Below, one piece after another: positions 44,822 to 54,368 of a stretch of 57,829 nucleotides of DNA (position 1 is the stretch's first letter; each line of letters opens with the position of its first letter). Both the position numbers and the translations under genes were made by a program. The notes beneath the pieces were generated by a model. It saw nothing but the letters and a program-made list of their open reading frames with translations. It was not told the origin of the DNA and did not search any database. Source of the DNA: Flavobacteriaceae bacterium UBA6231 (lineage in GTDB: Bacteria > Bacteroidota > Bacteroidia > Flavobacteriales > Flavobacteriaceae); assembly GCA_002441545.1 (NCBI GenBank), contig DJWL01000184.1, positions 1 to 57,829 on the forward strand, in the 5' to 3' direction.

Positions 44822-47800
44822 ATGAAAAAAAAAACTACCCTCTCTTTTCTTGTTTTTTTTACAGCTGCCTTTAGTTTATTGTTTTCGCAAAACATAACTG
44901 TAAGCGGTACTGTTATTGATGCTTCTAGCGTCCCGTTACCAGGTGTAAATATTCAAGTAAAAGGCTCCAAAAATGGAACTTCAACAGATTTTGATGGAAA
45001 TTATAAAATTTCTGCAAGTCAAGGTGATATTCTGGTCTTTTCCTTCTTAGGTTTTAAAACTAAAGAAGTTACAGTAAATAGTTCTTCTCTAAATGTAAGC
45101 TTAGAAGAAGACGCTAGCAAACTAGACGAAGTCGTGGTTACTGCTTTTGGTATTGAAAGAAATATAAGAGAAATTGGTTATGCTGCAACCAAAGTGGAGG
45201 CCGAAGATTTAAACATGACGGGGTCAACTAATGCTATTACGGCATTACAGGGTGAAGTACCAGGCTTAAGAATTAGCAAGACTTCTGGTTCTGTAGGAGG
45301 AGGTATCGATATCCTTATTCGTGGAATAACTTCAATGGATCCAAGTGTCCCAAGTACACCTTTAATTGTCATTGATGGCGTTCCTTTCAATAATGACTCT
45401 TATTCACCTTCGCTACTAGGAAATAGTGAAAATAGCTATATTTTGAGTAATGAAAAATATTCGGCCACCACTAGATCTGCCGATATAAACCCAGACGATA
45501 TTGAAACATTCAACATCCTTAAAGGTGCTGCTGCAACAGCACTTTATGGAAGTAGGGCCGGTAATGGTGCAATTATTATTACTACTAAAAAAGGTAAATT
45601 AGGTAAACCAAAAATAACTTTATCTACAAGTATTACAAGTAGTAAAGTGGATAAAACACCAGACTTACAAAATGTGTTCAGGGAAGGTCGATATGGAAGA
45701 CCTTACAGACTTTACACTCCTGATGCAGAAGATGGTTATACCCTTACAGGTGTTGGAAGTGGTAATGGCCCATATACTTGGGGTGTCCGTTATACAGATA
45801 ATAGTTTCACGTACAATGGTACTACTGTAGATCTTAGCAATGACAAGTATTATGACCCATACAGCATTTTTGAAACAGGTTACTTATATAGCACAAATGC
45901 CAGTATGGCTGGAGCTACAGACAAGTTTAACTATTTTGTATCTGTTGGTAATGTTAGTGAAGATGGTATTGTGCCTAGAACAAATTATGATAAAACGAGT
46001 TTTAGAGTTAACTCCTCATATTTAGCGGCAGATAATTTTAAAATCAATACATCTTTTACACTTACATCGTCAGGCTCTAGAAAACCTACCGGTGGAGATA
46101 AATCAATAATGAGTGCATTAGGGTATTGGACTCCTACATATCCTATTTCAGATTATTTAAATCCAGATGGAAGTAGAAGAAACCCTTATCCTGGCTTTAT
46201 CGACAACCCTCTTTATAATGCAGACTTTAGTTCTTTAACAGAAGACACCGATCGTTGGTTGGCAAAAGGAAACTTGATATGGGATCCAACCAATTGGTTA
46301 AACGTGAATTATTCATTACAGTATGATAATTATACATCTCAATACCACAGATTTGTGGCACCAGACCTTGATGAGGGTGCTGGAGAAAATGGATTTATAG
46401 TAGATCAAGACGTTATTTTTAAGGGAATAGAATCTAACTTTTTGGTAACCTTAAAAAAGGATTTTTCTGAAGACATCAATGCGTCTTTATTATTAGGTAA
46501 CCAAGTAACCGATAACTCTTGGGAATCTAACAGACAATATGGAGAAAACTTATTGTTCCCTAGAGATACTCATATAAGTAATGCTACAGAAAATTTTAGA
46601 GTATCCAACAGTCTATCAAAAATCAGAAATATTGGGGTTTTTGGAGAATTAAGGTTTAGTCTTTATAACCAATTATTTGTTTCTGTTACTGGTAGAAATG
46701 ATTGGCTATCTACAATGCCTAAAAACAAGCAAGTATTCTATCCTTCTTTTAGTATTGGTTATGATCTTAGACAAAGCTTGTTTAATGAAAGCAAAGCTAT
46801 CTCATTTGCAAAAGTTAGATTGTCTTATGCTGAAGTTGGTACAGGTTTGACTAGAGTCTTAACAAACAATTTACCTATTGGATCAGGATTCCCTTGGGGA
46901 GGAGCAAGTGGCTATGAGTATAAAGATATAAAAGTGGATCCTAACATAAAACCACAACTTAAAAAAGGATGGGAAACAGGATTTGATTTAAGGTTCTTAA
47001 ACAACCGTTTGAGATTGGATTATACTTATTTTACCGATAAAGTTACCAACTCTATTTTCCCAGTTTCTACAGCTACCTCTACAGGGTTTACCCAACTATA
47101 CAGAAATGCTGGTGAATATAAAACCTATGGGCATGAAATTGCTTTAAGTGGTGATATTATTAAAAATGAAGATTTAACATTCAGTATCAATTATACGTTT
47201 GACACATCAGATGGTAAAGTTACTTATTTGCCTGAAGATGTACCTTCTATTAACTTCTTATCTCCAGATCCTGATCCTACAGGAGCAAGATTGTATTTAC
47301 AACCTAGACTAGGTGATAAAATAGGTTCTATTTATGGTTATGTGTCTAACAGAACTGAAGACGGGGAATTAATCCTAACCAATGGTTTGCCAACAACCGA
47401 TTTTAGCGAAACTGTTTTGGTAGGTGATGCCACTCCAGATTTTACTATGGGATTTGGTAATACAATTAAATACAAAGGATTTAGGTTTAACTTTTTATTT
47501 GAATGGAAAAAAGGAGGTGATAAATACACTTGGTCTAGATATGTAACTAACAGGTTTGGTAGTTCACAATATTCAATGCAATTTAGACAAGGTGATACGT
47601 ATGTGTTTGATGGTGTTATGGAAGATCCGTCAAATCCAGGAAACTATATACCTAATACCACAGAAATTGATACATCTCCAACTTCAACGGTTGTATACAA
47701 CCTTTTCAATGGAGGTACAGGTTACAGACGTAATGCCGAAGTATTACTTCAAGATGCCTCTTGGGTAAAACTTAGAAACATAAGCCTTTCTTATGTATTG

Positions 47801-48004
47801 GACAAAAAAACCTTAGGTCTTAATTTTATAGATTCTATTCAATTCGAAGCAAGTGCCAATAATATTCTTATTTGGACTCCTTTTGACGGTTACGACCCAG
47901 AAAGCTCGGACTACGGTCCTGGAAACCCTGGTCTTTCGGCTTTTACAGGAAGAAGTATTCCTTTAGCAGAGAATTATACATTTGGGGTTACGTTTAATTT
48001 TTAA
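44822..48004 (+). CDS. SusC/RagA-family TonB-linked transporter, copy 1
   Basis: A 1060-residue outer-membrane TonB-dependent transporter. It has a signal peptide, a carboxypeptidase-like domain (residues about 25-105, GTVIDASSVPLPGVNIQVKG), the plug (LDEVVVTAFGIERNIREIGYAATKVEAEDL; ILKGAAATALYGSRAGNGAIIITTKKGK) and a barrel ending with an aromatic strand. The first 110 residues match the second copy (49743) almost residue for residue, while the barrel is clearly different, so the pair share an ancestor but carry different substrates. The SusD partner begins 12 bases after the stop. Confidence 0.93.
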   Translation: MKKKTTLSFLVFFTAAFSLLFSQNITVSGTVIDASSVPLPGVNIQVKGSKNGTSTDFDGNYKISASQGDILVFSFLGFKTKEVTVNSSSLNVSLEEDASKLDEVVVTAFGIERNIREIGYAATKVEAEDLNMTGSTNAITALQGEVPGLRISKTSGSVGGGIDILIRGITSMDPSVPSTPLIVIDGVPFNNDSYSPSLLGNSENSYILSNEKYSATTRSADINPDDIETFNILKGAAATALYGSRAGNGAIIITTKKGKLGKPKITLSTSITSSKVDKTPDLQNVFREGRYGRPYRLYTPDAEDGYTLTGVGSGNGPYTWGVRYTDNSFTYNGTTVDLSNDKYYDPYSIFETGYLYSTNASMAGATDKFNYFVSVGNVSEDGIVPRTNYDKTSFRVNSSYLAADNFKINTSFTLTSSGSRKPTGGDKSIMSALGYWTPTYPISDYLNPDGSRRNPYPGFIDNPLYNADFSSLTEDTDRWLAKGNLIWDPTNWLNVNYSLQYDNYTSQYHRFVAPDLDEGAGENGFIVDQDVIFKGIESNFLVTLKKDFSEDINASLLLGNQVTDNSWESNRQYGENLLFPRDTHISNATENFRVSNSLSKIRNIGVFGELRFSLYNQLFVSVTGRNDWLSTMPKNKQVFYPSFSIGYDLRQSLFNESKAISFAKVRLSYAEVGTGLTRVLTNNLPIGSGFPWGGASGYEYKDIKVDPNIKPQLKKGWETGFDLRFLNNRLRLDYTYFTDKVTNSIFPVSTATSTGFTQLYRNAGEYKTYGHEIALSGDIIKNEDLTFSINYTFDTSDGKVTYLPEDVPSINFLSPDPDPTGARLYLQPRLGDKIGSIYGYVSNRTEDGELILTNGLPTTDFSETVLVGDATPDFTMGFGNTIKYKGFRFNFLFEWKKGGDKYTWSRYVTNRFGSSQYSMQFRQGDTYVFDGVMEDPSNPGNYIPNTTEIDTSPTSTVVYNLFNGGTGYRRNAEVLLQDASWVKLRNISLSYVLDKKTLGLNFIDSIQFEASANNILIWTPFDGYDPESSDYGPGNPGLSAFTGRSIPLAENYTFGVTFNF

Positions 48005-48016
48005 ATATAGGTAGAT

Positions 48017-49507
48017 ATGAAAAATAATATAATAAGATCCATACTAACATTAACTCTAGCCTTTATAACTATAGGTTGTAATGATTATTTGGACGTAAAC
48101 ACAATACCTGGCGAAAAGACCGAATCAGAATTGGGCCCAAAAGACCTTTTAGCTCCAGTTTTAAAAAATTCTATTTTAGCTAACTATTATGCAGCTTCTG
48201 TAACTAGTAATTACACTCAATACTTTGGAAGTTATGGTTATGGTGCATCGGCAGAAAGTAGTTGTGCTAGCGCTTGGAACGTAATATACACTGATATTTT
48301 ACCAAACATTGGTTTAATAAAAGAAAAAGTTGCATCATCTGGAGCTATCCATTATGGAGCCATTGCAGATATTGTAACCGCCATTAATTTAAGTACAGCC
48401 GTAGAACTTTGGGGAGATGTTGTTTATTCTCAAGCAACACAACCAGAAGTGTATCCTTACCCAATTTTAGATGACGGTGAAACAGTATATTTTCAGGCTT
48501 TAGATTTACTAAATAGTGCCATAAGCGCACTTCAATCAACTGATAATTCTGGATTAATAGTTGGGAGTGAAGATATGATTTATGGAGGTGATTTAGATAA
48601 ATGGTTACGAGCAGCTTATACTTTTAAAGCTAGGATGCAACTTAAATTGATGAAGAATGGTGGTACATCTGCATCAGATGTTTTATCATCAATTAATAAT
48701 GGATTTACATCAAATGCCGATAACTTTATGTTAAGTTATACCGATGCTCCTAGTAATAATCCTTACTATACAATTAATGTAGTACAAAGAAGTACTTCTA
48801 ACTTTTATTACGCTCCTAACGACCAATTAATCAGTTTAATGAATGGTAGCCAATATCCATTTGCTACTATCACAGAGGACCCAAGGCTTTCAGCCATGTT
48901 TGTTAAAGAGACAGGAGTTGGTATTCCAGCTCCATCAACAGATCCTTGGAGAGGCTTTTTAAATGGAGGTCTGGGTGAATCATCAGATGGAAATAGTGGA
49001 AACACCTATTATAAAGACGGAGGTTATTATACCAGTGCTTCTTCTCCACTTATATTAATTACTTATTCAGAAGCTATGTTTATAAAAGCTGAAGCTGCAT
49101 TTTTGGCAAATGGAGGAACAACTACAAGTGTGGGAGCCACAACTGATAGTTATTCAGCTTATTTAGCTGGTATAGGAGCACATATGGATATGTTAGGCGT
49201 AAGTAGTGGTGCCTATTTGGCTGATGCTTCTGTAGCTGTTGGCGCTGGAAATTTAGCTTTAAATAATATTATGCGTGAAAAGTATATAGCTGACTTTCAC
49301 AGTATTGAAACCTATAACGATTTTAGAAGGTATAATTTTTCACCTGATGTCTTTAAGGGTCTAGATGTTCGTGTGTATCAACCTGAAGACGAGTATGCTG
49401 GACAATGGTTTAGACGTGCTTATTATCCAGAAAATGAATCGAATTCTAACGATAATATTTCAACTGTTGAAAGTAGCTCTGTGACAAATATCTGGTTATT
49501 TGAATAA
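48017..49507 (+). CDS. SusD-like lipoprotein, partner of SusC copy 1
   Basis: A 496-residue surface lipoprotein (lipobox TLAFITIGC-NDYLDVN). The TPR-like fold is seen in the SNYTQYFGSYGYG and IYGGDLDKWLRAAYTFKARMQLKLMK segments and in the YSEAMFIKAEAAFLANGG helix near the C-terminus, as in SusD-like_2 proteins. It follows its SusC by 12 bases and is itself followed by a terminator. Confidence 0.9.
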   Translation: MKNNIIRSILTLTLAFITIGCNDYLDVNTIPGEKTESELGPKDLLAPVLKNSILANYYAASVTSNYTQYFGSYGYGASAESSCASAWNVIYTDILPNIGLIKEKVASSGAIHYGAIADIVTAINLSTAVELWGDVVYSQATQPEVYPYPILDDGETVYFQALDLLNSAISALQSTDNSGLIVGSEDMIYGGDLDKWLRAAYTFKARMQLKLMKNGGTSASDVLSSINNGFTSNADNFMLSYTDAPSNNPYYTINVVQRSTSNFYYAPNDQLISLMNGSQYPFATITEDPRLSAMFVKETGVGIPAPSTDPWRGFLNGGLGESSDGNSGNTYYKDGGYYTSASSPLILITYSEAMFIKAEAAFLANGGTTTSVGATTDSYSAYLAGIGAHMDMLGVSSGAYLADASVAVGAGNLALNNIMREKYIADFHSIETYNDFRRYNFSPDVFKGLDVRVYQPEDEYAGQWFRRAYYPENESNSNDNISTVESSSVTNIWLFE

Positions 49508-49529
49508 CCAAAAACTTATTGTATTTTAT

Positions 49530-49562
49530 AAAAAGGCTGCCTAAATAGGTGGCCTTTTTTAT
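49530..49562 (+). terminator. Terminator after SusD copy 1
   Basis: AAAAGGCTGCCT pairs with AGGTGGCCTTTT (two wobble pairs) around an AAAT loop, followed by T. It splits the two SusC/D operons. Confidence 0.75.
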
Positions 49563-49662
49563 AAAATATGTTTATCAATCAAAATTTATTACATGTTTTG
49601 TTAATTAAAACCTTACATAATTTTATCTCAATAGTAAAAAAACAAAATAATTTTTCATAAAA

Positions 49663-49715
49663 ATTGCAAAAAAAAGCACAAAACTGCAAAAAACTGCATA
49701 TTTTTATTATTTTTG
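49663..49715 (+). promoter_or_regulatory. Promoter and possible DeoR operators of SusC copy 2
   Basis: TATTTTTG (49708-49715) is a -7 box at exactly the same distance (28 bases) from the start codon as in copy 1. Upstream are TTGCAAAAAAAAGCA and two tandem AAACTGCA boxes, closely matching the arrangement before copy 1 although the bases between differ. Confidence 0.5.
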
Positions 49716-49742
49716 AGTATAAAACAACTCAAATTCCTTTTT

Positions 49743-52700
49743 ATGAAAAACAAAACCATTCTCTCTTTTCTTGTTTTTTTTACAACTGCATTTAGTTTAT
49801 TGTTTTCTCAAAACATAACTATTAGTGGTACTGTTTCTGACATTTCAAGCATTCCGTTGCCTGGTGTTAATATACAAGTAAAAGGCACAACCAACGGAAC
49901 TTCAACAGATTTTGATGGGAATTATAAAATTTCTGCAAATCAAGGCGATGTATTAATCTTTTCTTTCTTAGGTTTTAAAACTAAAGAAGTTAAAGTAAGT
50001 GGCACTTCACTAAACGTAAGTTTAGAGGAAGATGCAAGCAAATTAGACGAAATAGTAGTAACTGCTATGGGTATTAAAAAAGAAAAAAAATCTCTTGGGT
50101 ATTCAGTACAATCTATAAAAGCTGAAGGACTAACTGATGGTAATCAAACTAGTTTAGTTAACGGCTTGCAGGGGAAAATTTCTGGAGTAACCGTTGTTAA
50201 CTCTGGTGGAGCACCAGGTTCATCTGCCGTTATTTTAATTCGAGGTGGTTCATCTATTACTGGCAACAACCAACCTTTAATGATTGTAGATGGTCTTCCA
50301 ATTGACAACTCTACTAGTTCAAGTTTAGAAGTAGCAAGTACTAATAGAGCTACAGATATCAATCCTGAAGATATTGAAAGTATCTCTGTTTTAAAAGGAC
50401 CAGCTGCTGCTGCATTATATGGTATTCAAGCAGCTGGAGGTGCTGTAGTAATAACAACTAAAAAAGGAAAAGCTGGTGTAAGCGAAGTTACCTATTCTGG
50501 CTCGTTATCTATAGATAATGTTTTAGGAACTCCAGATATCCAAACACTTTATGGGCAAGGAAATCAAATTGTTGGACAAACAGGAACAACTATTGACCCT
50601 GAATCTGCTTTCTCTTGGGGAAATACTATTTCTGGCTCAAAATTTAACAATCTAAAAGATTTTTATACAACCGCTATTACTTCAAATCATACGGTAAGTT
50701 ATTCTGGTGGTAATGATAAGAGTAGCTTATATTTTTCTATTGGTGATATTTCTCAAGACGGTGTTATTAAAAGTACTAGTTATGATAAAACATCCTTTAA
50801 AATTAATACAACTTCTAAAATTACTGAAAACCTAACATTAGGAATCACAGGAAACTATATCACTACAAAAACAAGTAGCACAAAACAAGGTAATGCCTCT
50901 GGAGGTAGTTTTTTAAGTTTATTGTCATATCCTGCCAATGTTGATGCCAAAGATTATTTAAATGAAGATGGTTCTCAAAAAAGTTTTTTTGTAGACCAAC
51001 AATTTGACAACCCTTACTGGAGTGAAAAACACAGTCCCAATAAAGACAATGTACAACGTTTAATAGGAGCCATAAATTTAAACTACAACTTTTTAAACGA
51101 CTTTAATCTTAACTATAAATTAGGAATAGATAATTTTACCCAATTCAATAAAAAGATAACCGGTGATGGTTCGCTTATTGAAAATAGAGAAGATGGTTAT
51201 ATTAGTCAGTATGAAAGTGATAGTAAAAGATTGAATTCAAACTTATTGTTGACTTATCAAAAAAACATAACAGAAGATTTCTCTGTAAATGCTTTATTAG
51301 GAAACTCTGTAGAAGAGTTTGATGCTAGAACCGTATATACTTATGGAGATGGTTTCCAAGCTCCAGGAATATATAGTATAGGAAACGTATTAAAAGAAAA
51401 TCAAAGTATTTCAGAATTAATCACCAGAAAACGTATTGTTGGTGTTTTTGGAGAATTAAAATTAGGATGGCAAAATGCTTTATTTTTGACAGCTACAGGA
51501 AGAAATGACTGGAGTTCAACATTACCTAAAGACAAAAGATCGTTCTTTTATCCATCAATTGGTTTGTCTGCTGTGATAACCGATTTATTTAAAAATGCTG
51601 GTAATGATATTACATCTTCAAATGGCTTAACTTATTTACAACTTAGATCTACATGGGCTAAAGTTGGAAAAGATGCTCCAATTGGAGCATTAGAAAGTTC
51701 TTTAGGTACCAATATAAATGGATTGGCAAGTTCAGCATACACCTATAATGGAGTAAATGTTGGAAACCCACTTTTAGAACCAGAATTCACAAAAAGTTTT
51801 GAAATAGGTTTTGATATGCGTTTATTTGAAAGTAGAGTAGGTTTAGATTTTACATACTATAAAAGTAAATCAGAAAACCAAATATTAAGAGATATAAGGG
51901 TTCCTCCAACAACAGGTACTTTTTACGCAACATTAAATGGTGGTTCTATCACAACCAGTGGTTTAGAAGCTTTACTTTCTATTAAAGTCTTACCTCCTTC
52001 CTCAGCTTTTAACTGGAATGTTGATTTTAATTTTGGCGCAAATACCAGTAAGGTTAATGAATTACCTGGCTTCCTTAATGAAGTTTATTTATCTGATTCA
52101 TGGACATTCAACTCAACCGCCGCTGGTGCTGCTATTCTAGATGGTTCTTTATTTGGTTTAAGAGGTTACAGACCTCAAAAAAATGCTAATGGTGAAGTTG
52201 TTATTAATTCTAATGGACTACCAACCCTAGTACAAGAAACATTTGATAATGTAGATCGTATGCCAGATTGGACTTTAGGAATCACCAATACTTTTAAATA
52301 TAAAGATTTCCGCCTATCATTTTTGTTAGATCTTGTACAAGGATTTGATGTATATAACGCTACTGAATCCGCATTAGATTACTACGGCGTTAGTAAGCAA
52401 ACAGCTAATAGAAATGAAACTATAATCTTACCAGGTGTGGATTCAAATGGAGCTGCAAATACCGTTGCTGTTGCAATGGATCAAGCTTTTTATCAAAATT
52501 ATTATTATAAAAATTCAGAGAATTTTATTGAAGACGGTTCATTTGCTCGATTAAGATATGTAACCTTTGCGTACAATTTCCCAAAAACATTACTTGATAA
52601 AATGTCATTATCTTCATTAGAATTATCAGTTACTGGAAGAAATTTATTTACTATAACAAATTATAGTGGTGTTGATCCTGAGGTAAATACTTTCGGTGCC

Positions 52701-52790
52701 GGAATTGCTGGCGCTGGATCAATGTCTATAGATAATTTAGGTACACCTAACACAAAAGGTGTTGATTTTGGTTTAAAAGTTAGATTCTAA
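49743..52790 (+). CDS. SusC/RagA-family TonB-linked transporter, copy 2
   Basis: From ATG 49743 (MKNKTILSFLVFF), 1015 residues. A longer frame starts at 49713 but lies upstream of the signal peptide and right at the -7 box, so it is rejected. Signal peptide, carboxypeptidase-like domain, TonB box (LDEIVVTAMGIKKEKKSLGYSV) and plug (VLKGPAAAALYGIQAAGGAVVITTKKGK) are complete, and the barrel ends GVDFGLKVRF. About the first 110 residues are nearly the same as in copy 1; the rest is diverged. A SusD gene follows after 11 bases. Confidence 0.93.
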   Translation: MKNKTILSFLVFFTTAFSLLFSQNITISGTVSDISSIPLPGVNIQVKGTTNGTSTDFDGNYKISANQGDVLIFSFLGFKTKEVKVSGTSLNVSLEEDASKLDEIVVTAMGIKKEKKSLGYSVQSIKAEGLTDGNQTSLVNGLQGKISGVTVVNSGGAPGSSAVILIRGGSSITGNNQPLMIVDGLPIDNSTSSSLEVASTNRATDINPEDIESISVLKGPAAAALYGIQAAGGAVVITTKKGKAGVSEVTYSGSLSIDNVLGTPDIQTLYGQGNQIVGQTGTTIDPESAFSWGNTISGSKFNNLKDFYTTAITSNHTVSYSGGNDKSSLYFSIGDISQDGVIKSTSYDKTSFKINTTSKITENLTLGITGNYITTKTSSTKQGNASGGSFLSLLSYPANVDAKDYLNEDGSQKSFFVDQQFDNPYWSEKHSPNKDNVQRLIGAINLNYNFLNDFNLNYKLGIDNFTQFNKKITGDGSLIENREDGYISQYESDSKRLNSNLLLTYQKNITEDFSVNALLGNSVEEFDARTVYTYGDGFQAPGIYSIGNVLKENQSISELITRKRIVGVFGELKLGWQNALFLTATGRNDWSSTLPKDKRSFFYPSIGLSAVITDLFKNAGNDITSSNGLTYLQLRSTWAKVGKDAPIGALESSLGTNINGLASSAYTYNGVNVGNPLLEPEFTKSFEIGFDMRLFESRVGLDFTYYKSKSENQILRDIRVPPTTGTFYATLNGGSITTSGLEALLSIKVLPPSSAFNWNVDFNFGANTSKVNELPGFLNEVYLSDSWTFNSTAAGAAILDGSLFGLRGYRPQKNANGEVVINSNGLPTLVQETFDNVDRMPDWTLGITNTFKYKDFRLSFLLDLVQGFDVYNATESALDYYGVSKQTANRNETIILPGVDSNGAANTVAVAMDQAFYQNYYYKNSENFIEDGSFARLRYVTFAYNFPKTLLDKMSLSSLELSVTGRNLFTITNYSGVDPEVNTFGAGIAGAGSMSIDNLGTPNTKGVDFGLKVRF

Positions 52791-52801
52791 AAATAAAAAA
52801 T

Positions 52802-54307
52802 ATGAAACTATATAAATATATAATATTATTTACAATAGCCTTAACTATTTCGTGTAGCGATGACTATTTTGATGTAAACAGTTCTGAAACTAAACCTACA
52901 ACAACGTCACTACCTCCTCAGTTTAGAATACAAGGAGCAATAGAAAACACTACAGGCACAGCGTTGTATAGAGGTGCTCGAGAAATTTTAGCAGTTACTC
53001 AATATGGTGCTTGGAGCACAGCTGCATATTATTCTGATTCTTGGACTTCTGCTGGTACTTCGTTTGTAACAGGTCGTTACTTTCTTTGGCAAAATGCTTA
53101 TGTATATGCGTTGCCTAACACAGCAGATCTTATTGTTTTAGGAAAAAAATATAATGCTCCTAACTATGTAGCTGTAGGCAAAATTTTACGAGCCTTTATT
53201 TTTGGGTTAACTACAGATCAATACGGAGATATTGTTATAAACGATACCTATGACGGAGAATCTACAATGAATATTACTCCTAAATTCAATACACAAAAAG
53301 AAGCTTATCAAGCTATAATTAACTATTTAGACGAAGCCATTGCTGAATTAGATGAGCCTAGTGATATTGGGTTAAATGATGAAGGTGGAGATGTTCTTTA
53401 TGGAGGTGACCATGAAAAATGGAAAAAATTTGCATATGCTCTTAAAGCTAGATACTTAAACCATTTAAGTAAAAAAACAAGTGGAGACATGGCTTATGAT
53501 ACAGGTGCTATTTTAACAGCATGCAACTTAGCTATTAATTCTAATGCTGTGAATGCTCAACAAAATTTTTCTGGCGGAACTGCTGAAAATGAAAGACAGC
53601 CATTTGCCGTTGGCGGTTATGGTTCTTCGAGGTTTAAGTACTTTTCAACCTTTTTTGTTAACATGTTGAAAAACCCTTTAAATTTAGCCGTTCCTGTTGA
53701 AGACCCAAGATTAACATTAATAGTTCCTCAAGCTGTAAATGGTGGATATGTTGGACTACCGGTTGGGCAAGGATTAAATGGTGTTTCTGGTGCTAATTAT
53801 TCTACAGGAAATGGTGGCTTTTATACAGTTCCAACATCACCTACTTATATGATGGTTTATAGTGAGGTTAAATTTATTGAGGCTGAGGCTAAATTTAGAA
53901 GCAATGACTTACCTGGGGCTTATGCTTCCTTTAAAGAAGGGGTTAAAGCTGATCTTGAAAAAGTTGGAGTAGATTCTGGAGCATCTGCAGCTTATTTAGC
54001 ATTATTAGATACCGAAGTAGGAGCTAGTAACATTAGTTTATCACATATTATGGTTCAAAAATACATCTCAAATGTATTGAATCCAGAAACTTGGGTTGAC
54101 ATGAGAAGAATGGATTATAGTTCTGATATTTACCCTGGTTTAGAACGTCCCGTTAATGTAAATCTTGATATATTCCCAAATGCTAATGATTGGATTCAAG
54201 CTATACCATATGAATATAATGAGGAGGATAGAAATTATGAAAACATGCCTAACAATGATCCATATGTTAGAATGACAACTCCAGTTTGGTGGAATACACC
54301 TAGTTAA
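52802..54307 (+). CDS. SusD/RagB-like lipoprotein, partner of SusC copy 2
   Basis: A 501-residue lipoprotein (lipobox LFTIALTISC-SDDYF). The SusD fold is supported by YGGDHEKWKKFAYALKARYLNHLSKK, the YSEVKFIEAEAKFRSNDLPGAY region and the C-terminal MVQKYISNVLNPETWVDMRRMDY helix. It is the last gene of the second SusC/D operon; a terminator follows. Overall identity to the copy 1 SusD looks low, in keeping with different ligands. Confidence 0.9.
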   Translation: MKLYKYIILFTIALTISCSDDYFDVNSSETKPTTTSLPPQFRIQGAIENTTGTALYRGAREILAVTQYGAWSTAAYYSDSWTSAGTSFVTGRYFLWQNAYVYALPNTADLIVLGKKYNAPNYVAVGKILRAFIFGLTTDQYGDIVINDTYDGESTMNITPKFNTQKEAYQAIINYLDEAIAELDEPSDIGLNDEGGDVLYGGDHEKWKKFAYALKARYLNHLSKKTSGDMAYDTGAILTACNLAINSNAVNAQQNFSGGTAENERQPFAVGGYGSSRFKYFSTFFVNMLKNPLNLAVPVEDPRLTLIVPQAVNGGYVGLPVGQGLNGVSGANYSTGNGGFYTVPTSPTYMMVYSEVKFIEAEAKFRSNDLPGAYASFKEGVKADLEKVGVDSGASAAYLALLDTEVGASNISLSHIMVQKYISNVLNPETWVDMRRMDYSSDIYPGLERPVNVNLDIFPNANDWIQAIPYEYNEEDRNYENMPNNDPYVRMTTPVWWNTPS

Positions 54308-54324
54308 ATATAGAGGTTAATATT

Positions 54325-54359
54325 AAAAAATCCCGCTTAAAATTTAAGTGGGATTTTTT
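54325..54359. terminator. Terminator between SusD copy 2 and the PLP enzyme gene
   Basis: AAAAAATCCCGCTTAA pairs with TTAAGTGGGATTTTTT (one wobble pair) and works for both converging operons. Confidence 0.8.
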
Positions 54360-54368
54360 AATTTATCA

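Noticed and set aside
49713..49742. Longer N-terminus for SusC copy 2 (extra 10 residues)
   Set aside because: It begins inside the -7 box, and the twin gene starts at the position of the second Met with the same 28-base spacing.
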